A DNA stretch of 64,000 nucleotides, taken from Salarchaeum sp. JOR-1 (GTDB lineage: Archaea; Halobacteriota; Halobacteria; Halobacteriales; Halobacteriaceae). Every line of letters begins with the position of its first letter. The stretch's first letter is position 1. Below are positions 18,182-25,879 of the stretch, piece by piece. The position numbers and the translations under genes are program-made. The notes under the pieces are model-generated. The model was not told the DNA's origin and ran no database searches. It saw only the letters and a program-made list of their open reading frames with translations. The stretch lies in the NCBI RefSeq assembly GCF_007833275.1, contig NZ_CP042241.1, positions 2,046,001-2,110,000 of the forward strand, read 5' to 3'.

Positions 18182-18322
18182 CTACTCGCCGACCGGTATC
18201 GTGCGGTCGCTCGCGAAGAACGCGAACAATCCGAACAGGCCGAACAGCGCCGGTTCGTTCGTCACCACGCCGAGCACGCCCAAGACGCCGAGGACGCCGA
18301 GGCGGTCGACTCGCACTTCCAT
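18182..18322 (-). CDS. Short hydrophobic Gly/Leu/Phe-repeat protein
   Basis: A 46-residue open frame with ATG at 18322. It begins MEVRVDRLGVLGVLGVLGVV and continues with an FGLFGLFAFF run: two short hydrophobic repeats flanking TNEPALFG. This layout resembles small archaeal proteins of the DUF3796 type, which I recall but cannot verify here. It sits alone between the M28 gene and a lipoprotein gene, with high third-position GC in this frame. Confidence 0.5.
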   Translation of the reverse strand: MEVRVDRLGVLGVLGVLGVVTNEPALFGLFGLFAFFASDRTIPVGE

Positions 18323-18378
18323 GCCTGACTGTTCGACGCGAACGCACGAAAAATACGGGGTGGTTTTCGAGTACCGGG

Positions 18379-19200
18379 TCAGGCCGCGGCGTCACCGACC
18401 CAGGAGGGCCGTTCGACGGTCGTGTCACCGACGTTCGTGAACGCGACCGACCGAGTGACGACGACCGACTCGCCCGCGACCACGGTGTGGTAGGTGACCG
18501 TGTAGGACGGCACGAACCCGCCGGGCGTCACGCGGAGGGCGACGGTGGCGTTCGTCGCGTTCGCGTACCGGCCGCCGGCGTCCACATATTCTCCGAGGGA
18601 ATCTGAAACCACGCGCGCGCCGTTACCGGAGTCGTTCGCCAGCACCGCGGTTTCCGACCGGACGAGCAGGCTCACGAGGTTCGTCCAGCGCGTCGCGTAC
18701 TGGACGCGGGCCGCCGCCGACGTGAACCCTTCTCCGGACTCGATACCGCGAGTCGTGTTCCACCGAACCAGGGCGGCGGTCTCGTTCCCCCAGTACTCAC
18801 TGTGGCCGGGACGGCTGTTGAGCGCGAACGCGAGCGGGCCGCGAACGTCGGTGGACGTGTGGACGCGGGGCGCGGTCGCGTTCACGCGCATCCACGAGTC
18901 GGCACGCATCGCGAGCGTGCCGTTCACGTACCGGACGGTCGTCGTCTCCGCGACCGTGAACGTTGTGTTCGAGAGCGCGGCGCGGTGGGCGTCCGCGAGC
19001 GCGAACGCGTCCCGCACGCCCTCCGTGGTGACGCCGGGCGCGACCCGCTCCGCGGTCGGGTTCGGAGCGGTCGTCGGAGCGGGCGGCGCGCCCGTGGTCG
19101 CTCCGGTCGTCTCGACGGCCGTCTCGCCGGGTGGCTGGTCGCCGCAGCCGGCGAGCGCGACGAGGAGGGCAAGCGCGATGGCGAGGGCTGTTCGGCGCAC
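18379..19200 (-). CDS. Putative lipoprotein of unknown function
   Basis: A 273-residue exported protein. Signal region MRRTALAIALALLVALAGC has a lipobox LAGC with Cys19, then a Thr/Pro-rich linker (about residues 20-50) typical of haloarchaeal cell-surface lipoproteins. The mature domain is beta-rich in appearance and contains many Asn-x-Thr/Ser sequons, possible N-glycosylation sites. Haloarchaea carry several such lipoproteins; I do not assign a function. Confidence 0.75.
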   Translation of the reverse strand: MRRTALAIALALLVALAGCGDQPPGETAVETTGATTGAPPAPTTAPNPTAERVAPGVTTEGVRDAFALADAHRAALSNTTFTVAETTTVRYVNGTLAMRADSWMRVNATAPRVHTSTDVRGPLAFALNSRPGHSEYWGNETAALVRWNTTRGIESGEGFTSAAARVQYATRWTNLVSLLVRSETAVLANDSGNGARVVSDSLGEYVDAGGRYANATNATVALRVTPGGFVPSYTVTYHTVVAGESVVVTRSVAFTNVGDTTVERPSWVGDAAA

Positions 19201-19244
19201 ACTCGCGCTTCGTGCTACCTGTATAAGAAACTAGGTTTCGGCGG

Positions 19245-19511
19245 TTACAGCGTGCCGTCGTCCTTGAGGCCCTCGATGATGTCGTCGACGAGGCTGTCGA
19301 CGTCGTCGTAGGGGAAGTCGGCGTTCCCGCTGAGTTTGGACGCGAGTTCCATGGCGGTGAAGGAGACCTCGCCGTCGCCGGCCTCGAACTTCGTCGCGGG
19401 GCCGTTCGGGAGCGCGGGCACGAGCCCCATCTGGTTCTTCACGGGGTAGTCGGCGTTCTCGAACGCGTCCTTGAGTTCCGCACGGAGTTCGGCTTCGAGT
19501 TCGTCACTCAT
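19245..19511 (-). CDS. MTH865-like family protein
   Basis: An 88-residue all-helical protein of the archaeal MTH865 family. Family-like segments are FENADYPVKNQMGLVPALPN and the C-terminal DDVDSLVDDIIEGL. Function unknown for the whole family; the Methanothermobacter member has an EF-hand-like fold without a known ligand. I chose the ATG at 19511 because the fold starts there; longer in-frame extensions run into a GC hairpin. A weak AT patch at 19537-19540 is about 27 nt upstream. Confidence 0.85.
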   Translation of the reverse strand: MSDELEAELRAELKDAFENADYPVKNQMGLVPALPNGPATKFEAGDGEVSFTAMELASKLSGNADFPYDDVDSLVDDIIEGLKDDGTL

Positions 19512-19622
19512 GGGCACACCTGTGCGTGGTTCGACGTTAAGGATTGTGGAACGGTTCGCAGGGGAACTGGAGTTTTTCGCGCGACGCGGCGTCCGTGGCC
19601 GAGTTGCGTCCCGCCGCTGACA

Positions 19623-19644
19623 CCGGGACGGGCGGCCGTCCCGG
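19623..19644. other. Perfect GC hairpin in a divergent intergenic region
   Basis: CCGGGACGG (19623-19631) and CCGTCCCGG (19636-19644) form a 9-bp stem with a 4-nt loop, between two divergently transcribed genes, where a terminator is not expected. It could be a protein-binding palindrome or part of an unrecognised short transcript. Confidence 0.5.
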
Positions 19645-19693
19645 CAGCAGTCACCAGCGCCATAGAACGGGACGTATACTCCGGAACGAATCG

Positions 19694-19700
19694 TTTTATA
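19694..19700 (+). promoter_or_regulatory. TATA box of the M42 peptidase gene
   Basis: TTTTATA, about 28 nt before the ATG at 19725; supports that start and a leaderless mRNA. Confidence 0.65.
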
Positions 19701-19724
19701 CGGTCGGTCGGCCGAATCTTGGGT

Positions 19725-20777
19725 ATGTCGTTCGATTTCGACCTGCTGAAGGAACTCACGGAAGCCCGGGGCGTCCCCGGCTATGAAGACCGCATCCGAA
19801 CCATCGTCCGCCGCGAACTCGACGACCACGCCGACGAACTGCGCACCGACTCAATGGGGAACGTCGTCGCGACCGTCGAGGGCTCGGAGAACCCCGACTA
19901 CGAGGTCGCGGTCGCGGCGCACATGGACGAGATCGGGTTCATGGTGCGTCACGTCACCGACGACGGCTTCCTCCAGTTGGACGCGCTCGGCGGCTGGGAC
20001 GCCCGCATCCTGCGCGCGCAGCGCGTCACCGTCCACACCGACGAGAAGGACGTCCCCGGCATCATCGGGTCGCTCGCGCCGCACACCCAGGACGAGGACG
20101 AGCAGGGGACGAACGAGGAGGTGCACGACGTGTACGTCGACCTCGGCCTGGACGGCGAGGACGCCGCCGACCTCGTCTCCGTCGGCGACCAGGTGACGCT
20201 CGACCAGCGCACCGAGTACGTCGGGGAGAACGTCACGGGGAAGAGCCTCGACGACCGCGTCTGCCTGTTCGCGATGATCGAAGCCGCGAAGCAGATCGAC
20301 CCCGCCGTGACGGTGCACTTCGCCGCGACCGTCCAGGAGGAAGTCGGCCTGCGTGGCGCGACCGCGCTCGGCGTCGACCTCGACCCCGACCTCGCGCTCG
20401 CGCTCGACGTGACCGTCGCGAACGACGTGCCGCAGGTGAGCGACGAGGCCGACTACGTCACCACGCTCGGCGAGGGCACCGCGATAAAGCTCAAGGACGG
20501 CAGCGTCATCACGAACCCGAACGTCCACAAGCGCCTCCGCACCGTCGCCGAAACCGAGGACATCGACCACCAGCTCGAAGTCCTCCCCGCGGGCGGCACG
20601 GACACCGCCGGTTTCCAGAACACGCACGGCGCGAAACCCGTCGGCGCGGTGTCCATCCCCACCCGCTACCTCCACACGCCCGTCGAAGCCGCCGACGGCG
20701 ACGACATCGACGCCACCATCGACCTCGTCACCGCGTTCCTCGACAGCGAGGACGGCGAACACGACTACCGACTGTAA
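19725..20777 (+). CDS. M42 family metallopeptidase (tetrahedral aminopeptidase / glutamyl aminopeptidase type)
   Basis: A 350-residue zinc/cobalt aminopeptidase that trims peptides in the cytosol, probably as a large dodecameric assembly like archaeal TET. Metal-binding and catalytic elements are readable: VAAHMDEIGFMV (first His/Asp), GKSLDDRVC (bridging Asp), TVQEEVGLRGA (catalytic Glu and ligand Glu), LALDV, and the final His in RYLHTPVE. Start at 19725 is fixed by the TATA box 28 nt upstream. The last codons are duplicated about 90 bp downstream (see repeat). Confidence 0.93.
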   Translation: MSFDFDLLKELTEARGVPGYEDRIRTIVRRELDDHADELRTDSMGNVVATVEGSENPDYEVAVAAHMDEIGFMVRHVTDDGFLQLDALGGWDARILRAQRVTVHTDEKDVPGIIGSLAPHTQDEDEQGTNEEVHDVYVDLGLDGEDAADLVSVGDQVTLDQRTEYVGENVTGKSLDDRVCLFAMIEAAKQIDPAVTVHFAATVQEEVGLRGATALGVDLDPDLALALDVTVANDVPQVSDEADYVTTLGEGTAIKLKDGSVITNPNVHKRLRTVAETEDIDHQLEVLPAGGTDTAGFQNTHGAKPVGAVSIPTRYLHTPVEAADGDDIDATIDLVTAFLDSEDGEHDYRL

Positions 20778-20884
20778 GCGGGTCGCGGTTTTTTTCGTGG
20801 AGGGTTTTCGCGGCGGGCCGCCGTGCCCGCCGCAGAAAACGGTCCGCGCAGGACGACGACCGACTGTAAGCGGGTCGCGGTTTT
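20762..20884. repeat. Direct repeat of an M42 gene 3' end flanking a hairpin
   Basis: A 31-bp segment covering the last five codons, the stop and the following bases of the M42 gene (20762-20792) recurs at 20854-20884 with one mismatch. Both copies run into a T-rich stretch. Between them lies a strong inverted repeat (20804-20840). The second copy abuts the nth stop codon. This looks like a local duplication rather than a known element. Confidence 0.8.
20804..20840. terminator. Bidirectional terminator-like hairpin between M42 and nth genes
   Basis: GTTTTCGCGGCGGGC pairs with GCCCGCCGCAGAAAAC (6-nt loop, one bulged A), flanked by T-runs on both strands, between convergent genes. A likely transcription end for both, although archaeal termination depends mostly on U-tracts rather than stems. 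Confidence 0.5.
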
Positions 20885-20885
20885 C

Positions 20886-21569
20886 TCACCACGCCTCGCC
20901 GCTGGCGAGATCCACGCTGTTGTCGAGTTTCGAGGACGGACAGATGTCTTCGAGGAGGCAGTCCGCGCAGTCGGGGTTGCGGGCGGTGCAGGTGTCGCGG
21001 CCGTGCGCGATGAGCCAGTGCGTGTAGTTCTTCCAGTGTTCCCGGGGGACTACGTCCATCAGGTCGTCCTCGATTTGCTCGGGGCGTTCCTCCTCGGTGA
21101 TGGCGAGGCGGCGGCTGATGCGCTGGACGTGCGTGTCCACCACGATCCCCTCCGTGATGTCGTGGCCGTGCTGGAGCACGACGTTCGCGGTCTTCCGGCC
21201 GACGCCGGGGAGGTCGGTGAGTTCGGACATCGAGTCCGGCACTTCGCCGTCGTGCTCGTCGACGATTTTCGCGCAGGCGTTCGTAATGTAGCCCGCCTTC
21301 GAGTTGTAGTACGTGATTGAGTTGATGTCCTCCGCGAGTTCCTCCTCGTCCACGTTCGCGTAGTCCTCCGCGGAATCGTACGTCTCGAACAACTCGGCGG
21401 TGACCGTGTTCACGCGCTCGTCCGTGCACTGCGCGGACAGCACGACGGCGATGAGGAGTTCGAGCCGGTTCGAAAAGTTCAGGGAGATTTCGGGTTCCGG
21501 GTACTCGTCGCTGAGTCGGTCGATGACCTCCTCGACTTGTGCGCTCCGAGAATCGAGACGTTCGCCCAT
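20886..21569 (-). CDS. nth: Endonuclease III
   Basis: Bifunctional DNA glycosylase/AP lyase of 227 residues for oxidised pyrimidines. The helix-hairpin-helix LPGVGRKTANVVL contains the catalytic Lys126, and VDTHVQR contains the catalytic Asp145. Four Cys at 194, 201, 204 and 210 give the C-x6-C-x2-C-x5-C pattern of the [4Fe-4S] cluster. Full length for the family. Convergent with the M42 gene. Confidence 0.95.
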   Translation of the reverse strand: MGERLDSRSAQVEEVIDRLSDEYPEPEISLNFSNRLELLIAVVLSAQCTDERVNTVTAELFETYDSAEDYANVDEEELAEDINSITYYNSKAGYITNACAKIVDEHDGEVPDSMSELTDLPGVGRKTANVVLQHGHDITEGIVVDTHVQRISRRLAITEEERPEQIEDDLMDVVPREHWKNYTHWLIAHGRDTCTARNPDCADCLLEDICPSSKLDNSVDLASGEAW

Positions 21570-21599
21570 ACCGAGGGAGGGAACGCCGGGCGCTTAGAC

Positions 21600-22961
21600 C
21601 TACTCAATCCAGACCGTCTTCCGGTTCACGAACTCGCGGATGCCGTCGCTCGCGAGTTCGCGGCCGTATCCGGAGATGCCGATGCCGCCGAACGGGACGC
21701 GGGGGTCGGATTTCACGAGTTGATTCACGTACGTACAGCCGGCCTCGATCTGGCGGGCGACGCGCTCCCCGCGGTCGCGGTCTTCCGTCCAGACGCTCGC
21801 GCCGAGGCCGAAGTCGGTGTCGTTCGCCTTCTCCACGGCTTCTTCTTCGTCCGCGACCTCGAAGACGGACGCGACCGGCCCGAACAACTCCTGTTCGTCC
21901 GCCGGACAGCCGTTCGGCACGTCCGTGAGCACGGTCGGCGGGTAGAACGCGCCCTCCCGCTCCATGGGTTCGCCGCCGCGTTCGACGGTCGCGCCCGCAT
22001 CCACGGACTCCGCGACCTGCTCGTGGAGTTCCTCCAGCAGGCCCTCGCTCGCCATCGACCCCACGTCCGTGTCGTCGTCTGCGGGGTCGCCGACCGAGTA
22101 GCCGTCCACCTCGTCGAGGAAGGCGTCGAGGAACTCGTCGTACACGTCCGAGTGAACGATGAAGCGCTTGCCCGCGATGCAGGACTGGCCGGTGTTCTGG
22201 TAGCGCGCCTGCGCCATCGTCTCGATGTGTTCGTCGAGGTCCGCGTCGTCCAGCACCACCACGGGGTCGCTTCCGCCGAGCTCCAGCACGGTCTTCTTCA
22301 GGTGGCGGCCGGCGGTTTCGGCGACGGCGCGACCGGCGGGACCGCTCCCGGTGAGCGTCGCGGCCTTCACGCGGTCGTCGGCGATGATGTCGTCCACTTT
22401 CTCCGACCCGACGAGGAGGGTCTGGAAGACGTCCGCGGGATAGCCGGCCTCGACGAACACCTCTTCGATGGCCTTCGCGCACCCGGGGACGTTCGACGCG
22501 TGCTTCAGAATGCCCGTGTTGCCCGCGGTGAGGTAGGGCGCGGCGAACCGGAACACCTGCCAGAACGGGTAGTTCCACGGCATCACCGCGAGCACCGTTC
22601 CCAGCGGCTCGTAGGACGTGAACACCTCCGTGCCGGCGGGGCTCGCGCGCGGTTCGTCCGCGAGGTGCTGGCTCGCGTGCTCGCTGTAGTACTCACAGCC
22701 CCACGCGCACTTCTCGACCTCCGCGCGCGCCTGCTCGAGCGGTTTCCCCATCTCGCGGGTGATGAGCTTCGCGTACCGCTCTTTGTTCTCTCGGAGGACG
22801 TCCGCGGCGTTCGCGAGCAGTTGCTCGCGCTCCCGAATCGGCACCTCCCGCCACTCCTCGAACGCGTCGTCGGCGGCGGCGAGCGCGTCCGCCACGTCCT
22901 CGTCGTCGTGTTCGTCGTACGTCTCGACTCGCTCTCCCGTCGCTGGATTCACGCTCTCCAT
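21600..22961 (-). CDS. NAD(P)-dependent aldehyde dehydrogenase (succinate-semialdehyde dehydrogenase-like)
   Basis: A 453-residue ALDH superfamily enzyme that oxidises an aldehyde to the acid. Catalytic Cys261 lies in NTGQSCIAGKR and the general base Glu227 in LELGGSDP; the Asn in VMPWNYPFWQ is also present. The overall layout (short N-terminus, GSGPAGRAV cofactor loop) is closest to GabD-type enzymes, but substrate cannot be fixed. I chose the ATG at 22961 (MESVNPATGE) because the family begins there. Ends 30 bp before nth, same strand. Confidence 0.9.
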   Translation of the reverse strand: MESVNPATGERVETYDEHDDEDVADALAAADDAFEEWREVPIREREQLLANAADVLRENKERYAKLITREMGKPLEQARAEVEKCAWGCEYYSEHASQHLADEPRASPAGTEVFTSYEPLGTVLAVMPWNYPFWQVFRFAAPYLTAGNTGILKHASNVPGCAKAIEEVFVEAGYPADVFQTLLVGSEKVDDIIADDRVKAATLTGSGPAGRAVAETAGRHLKKTVLELGGSDPVVVLDDADLDEHIETMAQARYQNTGQSCIAGKRFIVHSDVYDEFLDAFLDEVDGYSVGDPADDDTDVGSMASEGLLEELHEQVAESVDAGATVERGGEPMEREGAFYPPTVLTDVPNGCPADEQELFGPVASVFEVADEEEAVEKANDTDFGLGASVWTEDRDRGERVARQIEAGCTYVNQLVKSDPRVPFGGIGISGYGRELASDGIREFVNRKTVWIE

Positions 22962-23020
22962 ACGCGTGCCACGAGATGCCACGACAAAGGCCTTTGTGCC
23001 GCCCGGGGGCTTCCGGGGTG

Positions 23021-23026
23021 TTTATG
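23021..23026 (+). promoter_or_regulatory. TATA-like box of the phosphomevalonate decarboxylase gene
   Basis: TTTATG, about 27 nt before the ATG at 23051, supporting that start and a leaderless mRNA. Confidence 0.55.
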
Positions 23027-23050
23027 CCCGCGACGCGACGCCTACGACGT

Positions 23051-24028
23051 ATGAAGGCCACCGCGAAAGCCCACCCGATTCAGGGCCTCGTGAAGTACCA
23101 CGGGATGCGCGACCACGACGCGCGCTACCCCTACCACGACAGCATCAGCGTCTGCACCGCGCCCGCCAACACCACCACGACCGTCGCGTTCGACGACGCC
23201 CTAAACGCGGACGAGTACGTCATCGGCGGCGACACCGTCACCGGGAGCGGGGCCGACCGCATCGAGAGCGTGCTCGACGAGGTGCGCGAGCGCGCCGGCA
23301 TCGACACCCGCGCGCGGCTCGTGAGCGAGAACGACTTCCCGACGAACATCGGCCTCGGTTCCTCCGCGTCGGGGTTCGCGGCGGCCGCCGTCGCGGCCTG
23401 CGAGGCCGCGGGCCTCGACCTCAGCCACCCCGAGATGTCCACCATCGCCCGCCGCGGGTCCGCGTCGGCCGCGCGCGCCGTCACCGGCGGCTACTCCGAC
23501 CTCGGCGGCGGGCTGAGCGACGCGGAGTGTCGGAGCCACCGCCTCGACGCCGCCGACAGCCTGGAGGACGACGTCCGCATCGTCATCGCGGAAGTCCCGG
23601 CGTACAAGGAGACGCAGGCCGCGCACGACGAGGCCGAGGACAGCCACATGTTCGACGCGCGCCGCGTCCACGTCGAAGACCAGCTCGCGGAGATGCGGGA
23701 CGCCGTCCGCGCCGGCGACACGGAGCGCGTGTTCGAGACCGCAGAGCACGACTCGCTCTCGCTCGCCGCGACCACGATGACCGGCCCCGCCGGCTGGGTG
23801 TACTGGAAGCCCGACACCCTCGAAGTGTTCGAGACCGTGCGCGAGTTGCGAGATGACGGGACGCCCGCGTGGTTCTCGACGGACACGGGCGCGACCGTCT
23901 ACGTGAACACCACCGCGGAACACGCCGACGCGGTCGAGGACGCCATCGCGGCGACGGGCGTCGACACGCGCGTCTGGGAGGTCGGCGGGCCGGCGCGCGT
24001 GCTGGACGAGAGCGAAGCGCTGTTCTAG
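23051..24028 (+). CDS. Phosphomevalonate decarboxylase (haloarchaeal mevalonate pathway)
   Basis: A 325-residue GHMP-superfamily enzyme of isoprenoid synthesis, needed for the ether lipids. The N-terminal AHPIQGLVKYHGMRD segment and the GHMP phosphate loop NIGLGSSASGFAAAA are visible. The family is related to diphosphomevalonate decarboxylase; in Haloferax the orthologue acts on mevalonate 5-phosphate to give isopentenyl phosphate (established knowledge), so I assign that activity by homology. The ATG at 23051 is supported by a TATA-like box 27 nt upstream. Confidence 0.88.
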   Translation: MKATAKAHPIQGLVKYHGMRDHDARYPYHDSISVCTAPANTTTTVAFDDALNADEYVIGGDTVTGSGADRIESVLDEVRERAGIDTRARLVSENDFPTNIGLGSSASGFAAAAVAACEAAGLDLSHPEMSTIARRGSASAARAVTGGYSDLGGGLSDAECRSHRLDAADSLEDDVRIVIAEVPAYKETQAAHDEAEDSHMFDARRVHVEDQLAEMRDAVRAGDTERVFETAEHDSLSLAATTMTGPAGWVYWKPDTLEVFETVRELRDDGTPAWFSTDTGATVYVNTTAEHADAVEDAIAATGVDTRVWEVGGPARVLDESEALF

Positions 24029-24067
24029 GGCCGGTGGCTTTTCGGTGGCGGCGCGGCATCTAGGCGT

Positions 24068-25231
24068 ATGCGAGTCGTCGTGCTCGGCGGAGGATACGCG
24101 GGACTGTTGCTCACGCGGAAACTGGAAGACCGCCTCCCCGCGGACGCGGAACTACTCCTGGTGGACGACACGGGCGACCACCTCGTCCAGCACGAGCTCC
24201 ACCGCGTCATCCGGAACCCCGGTCTCACTGACGCCATCACCATCCCGCTCACCGACCTCACGGAGCGCGCCGAAATCCGGACGGACACCGTGCGCGGCAT
24301 CGACACCGACGCGAAGACCGTCAGCCTCGACGAGGGCGGCGACCTGTCCTACGACGCGGCCGCGGTGTGTCTGGGCGCGCAGACCGCGTTCTACGACCTC
24401 CCCGGCGTCGAGGAGCACGCGACGCCGATGAAGCGCCTGGAACACGCCGCGCGCGCCCGCCGCGACTTCGAGGGCGTGCTGGAGACCGGCGGCGGCACCG
24501 TGGTCGTCGGTGGCGCGGGGCTCTCCGGCGTGCAGGTCGCGGGCGAGTTCGCCGCGCTCGCACGCGAGGAAGGCGTCGAAGAGGACGTGTCTGTGGTGCT
24601 CCTCGACCGCTCCGCGGACGTGACCGCGGGGTTCCCGGAGAACTTCCGGCGCGCCGTCCGCCGCGAACTCGACCGCCTCGGCGTCACCGTCCACACGAAC
24701 GCCGCCGTCACGGCCGCGACCGACACCGAGATCGAGTTCGCGGAGCGCGCCCCGCTCGCGTACGACCAGTTCGTCTGGACGGGCGGCATCCGCGGGCCCG
24801 ACGCGCTCGACGGCGAACGCCGGAGCGTCCGGGGAACGCTCGAGCTCGCGGAGAACACGTTCGCGGTCGGGGACGCCGCCCGGGTCGTGGACGCCGACGG
24901 CGCGGTCGTCCCGGCGAGCGCGCAGGCCGCCGTCCGGGCGACCGAGGTCGCCGCCCGCAACCTCCTCGCGTCCCTCGAAGAGACGGACGGATTCGACCCC
25001 CGGCTGGAGCAGTGGCGCTTCGAGAGCCCGGGCTGGCTGGTGAGCGTCGGGGACGGCGCGGTCGCGCAGCTCGGGGCCGAAGTCCTCACCGGGAAGGCCG
25101 CGGAGGTCGTGAAGTCGAGCGTCGGCGTCGCCTACCTCGCGGAACACGGCTCCCTGCGGAACGCAATCGAGGTCGTCCGCGAGGACGTCGAGGGCGCGTC
25201 CGACCGCGCCGCGCTCGACGCGCTCGATTAG
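24068..25231 (+). CDS. NAD(P)/FAD-dependent oxidoreductase, type II NADH dehydrogenase-like
   Basis: A 387-residue two-dinucleotide-binding-domain flavoprotein. FAD motif VVVLGGGYAGLLLTRKL at the N-terminus; NAD motif VVVGGAGLSGVQVAGEFAAL at about residues 147-166; second FAD motif TFAVGDAARVVD at about residue 270. The GGYAG start and the organisation match Ndh-2-type proteins, which pass electrons from NADH to quinone at the membrane face. Other activities, such as sulfide:quinone reductase, are possible, although Cys residues expected for that are lacking. Confidence 0.82.
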   Translation: MRVVVLGGGYAGLLLTRKLEDRLPADAELLLVDDTGDHLVQHELHRVIRNPGLTDAITIPLTDLTERAEIRTDTVRGIDTDAKTVSLDEGGDLSYDAAAVCLGAQTAFYDLPGVEEHATPMKRLEHAARARRDFEGVLETGGGTVVVGGAGLSGVQVAGEFAALAREEGVEEDVSVVLLDRSADVTAGFPENFRRAVRRELDRLGVTVHTNAAVTAATDTEIEFAERAPLAYDQFVWTGGIRGPDALDGERRSVRGTLELAENTFAVGDAARVVDADGAVVPASAQAAVRATEVAARNLLASLEETDGFDPRLEQWRFESPGWLVSVGDGAVAQLGAEVLTGKAAEVVKSSVGVAYLAEHGSLRNAIEVVREDVEGASDRAALDALD

Positions 25232-25477
25232 GGGTTTTGCGCCTCCACGACCACCCCCTCGACGGTCGGGTCGGTCTCGAACCGGCAGTCACGGCCGCCG
25301 CGAACGGCCACGCTCCGTCCGCGCGCAGTCCGTCGTGGAACTCCGCTCGCCCGCCGGGTCGCTGTCTGGCGTCGCGGAGTTCGTCGCGGCCCCACTGTGG
25401 TCATCGAGGCGGTCAATCGGAGTATCCGCTACCGCGACGTGAAAGGGCTTTTCCCGCCGGCAGTCGAACTCCCGCGT

Positions 25478-25879
25478 ATGCCGGAAGACGAACCCGAAGA
25501 CGACGGAGAAGAGGAGTCCTCGTTCCGCGAGCGAATCGAGGAGATTCGAGAGAAGCGCGCGGAAGAACGCGAGGACGGCGGCGACGAGTCCACAGAAGAC
25601 CGCCGCGAGAAGATGGAGGAGATGATGGGCGGTGGCGGCGGCCCCGGCGGCATGGGCGGCGGCGGGAACCCGTTCGCGCAGATGATGGGCGGCATGATGG
25701 GCGGTGGCGGCGGCCCCGGCGGCATGGGCGGCGGCCCCGGCGGCGCGGGCCCGGGCGGTCGCGGTGAGAGCGGCAGCGAGTCGAGCGAGAAGCTCGCGCG
25801 AGAAGTCGAACAGCTCCGGAAGGAAGTCGAGCGCACGAACAACAAGCTCGACCGCATCGCGAACGCGCTCGAAGACTAG
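25478..25879 (+). CDS. Gly/Met-rich low-complexity protein with C-terminal coiled coil
   Basis: A 133-residue protein of unknown function in three parts: a charged helical N-terminus (about residues 1-47, with EIREKRAEER), a central Gly/Met/Pro region made of two copies of a GGGGGPGGMGGG-type unit separated by NPFAQMMGGMM, and a C-terminal coiled coil (about residues 102-131). I chose the ATG at 25478 (MPEDEPEDD) because composition becomes haloarchaeal there. Its stop overlaps that of the convergent glycosyltransferase gene. Confidence 0.7.
   Translation: MPEDEPEDDGEEESSFRERIEEIREKRAEEREDGGDESTEDRREKMEEMMGGGGGPGGMGGGGNPFAQMMGGMMGGGGGPGGMGGGPGGAGPGGRGESGSESSEKLAREVEQLRKEVERTNNKLDRIANALED
25618..25735 (+). 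repeat. Internal Gly/Met-coding DNA repeat
   Basis: ATGATGGGCGGTGGCGGCGG and its continuation occur twice (about 25623-25666 and 25695-25737), encoding the two Gly/Met-rich blocks of the protein above. Probably expanded by slippage or unequal recombination. Confidence 0.6.

Noticed and set aside
25618-25735. Short repeated blocks that could suggest a CRISPR-like array
   Set aside because: Only two copies, inside a coding frame and encoding Gly/Met-rich protein; no spacers, leader or cas genes.
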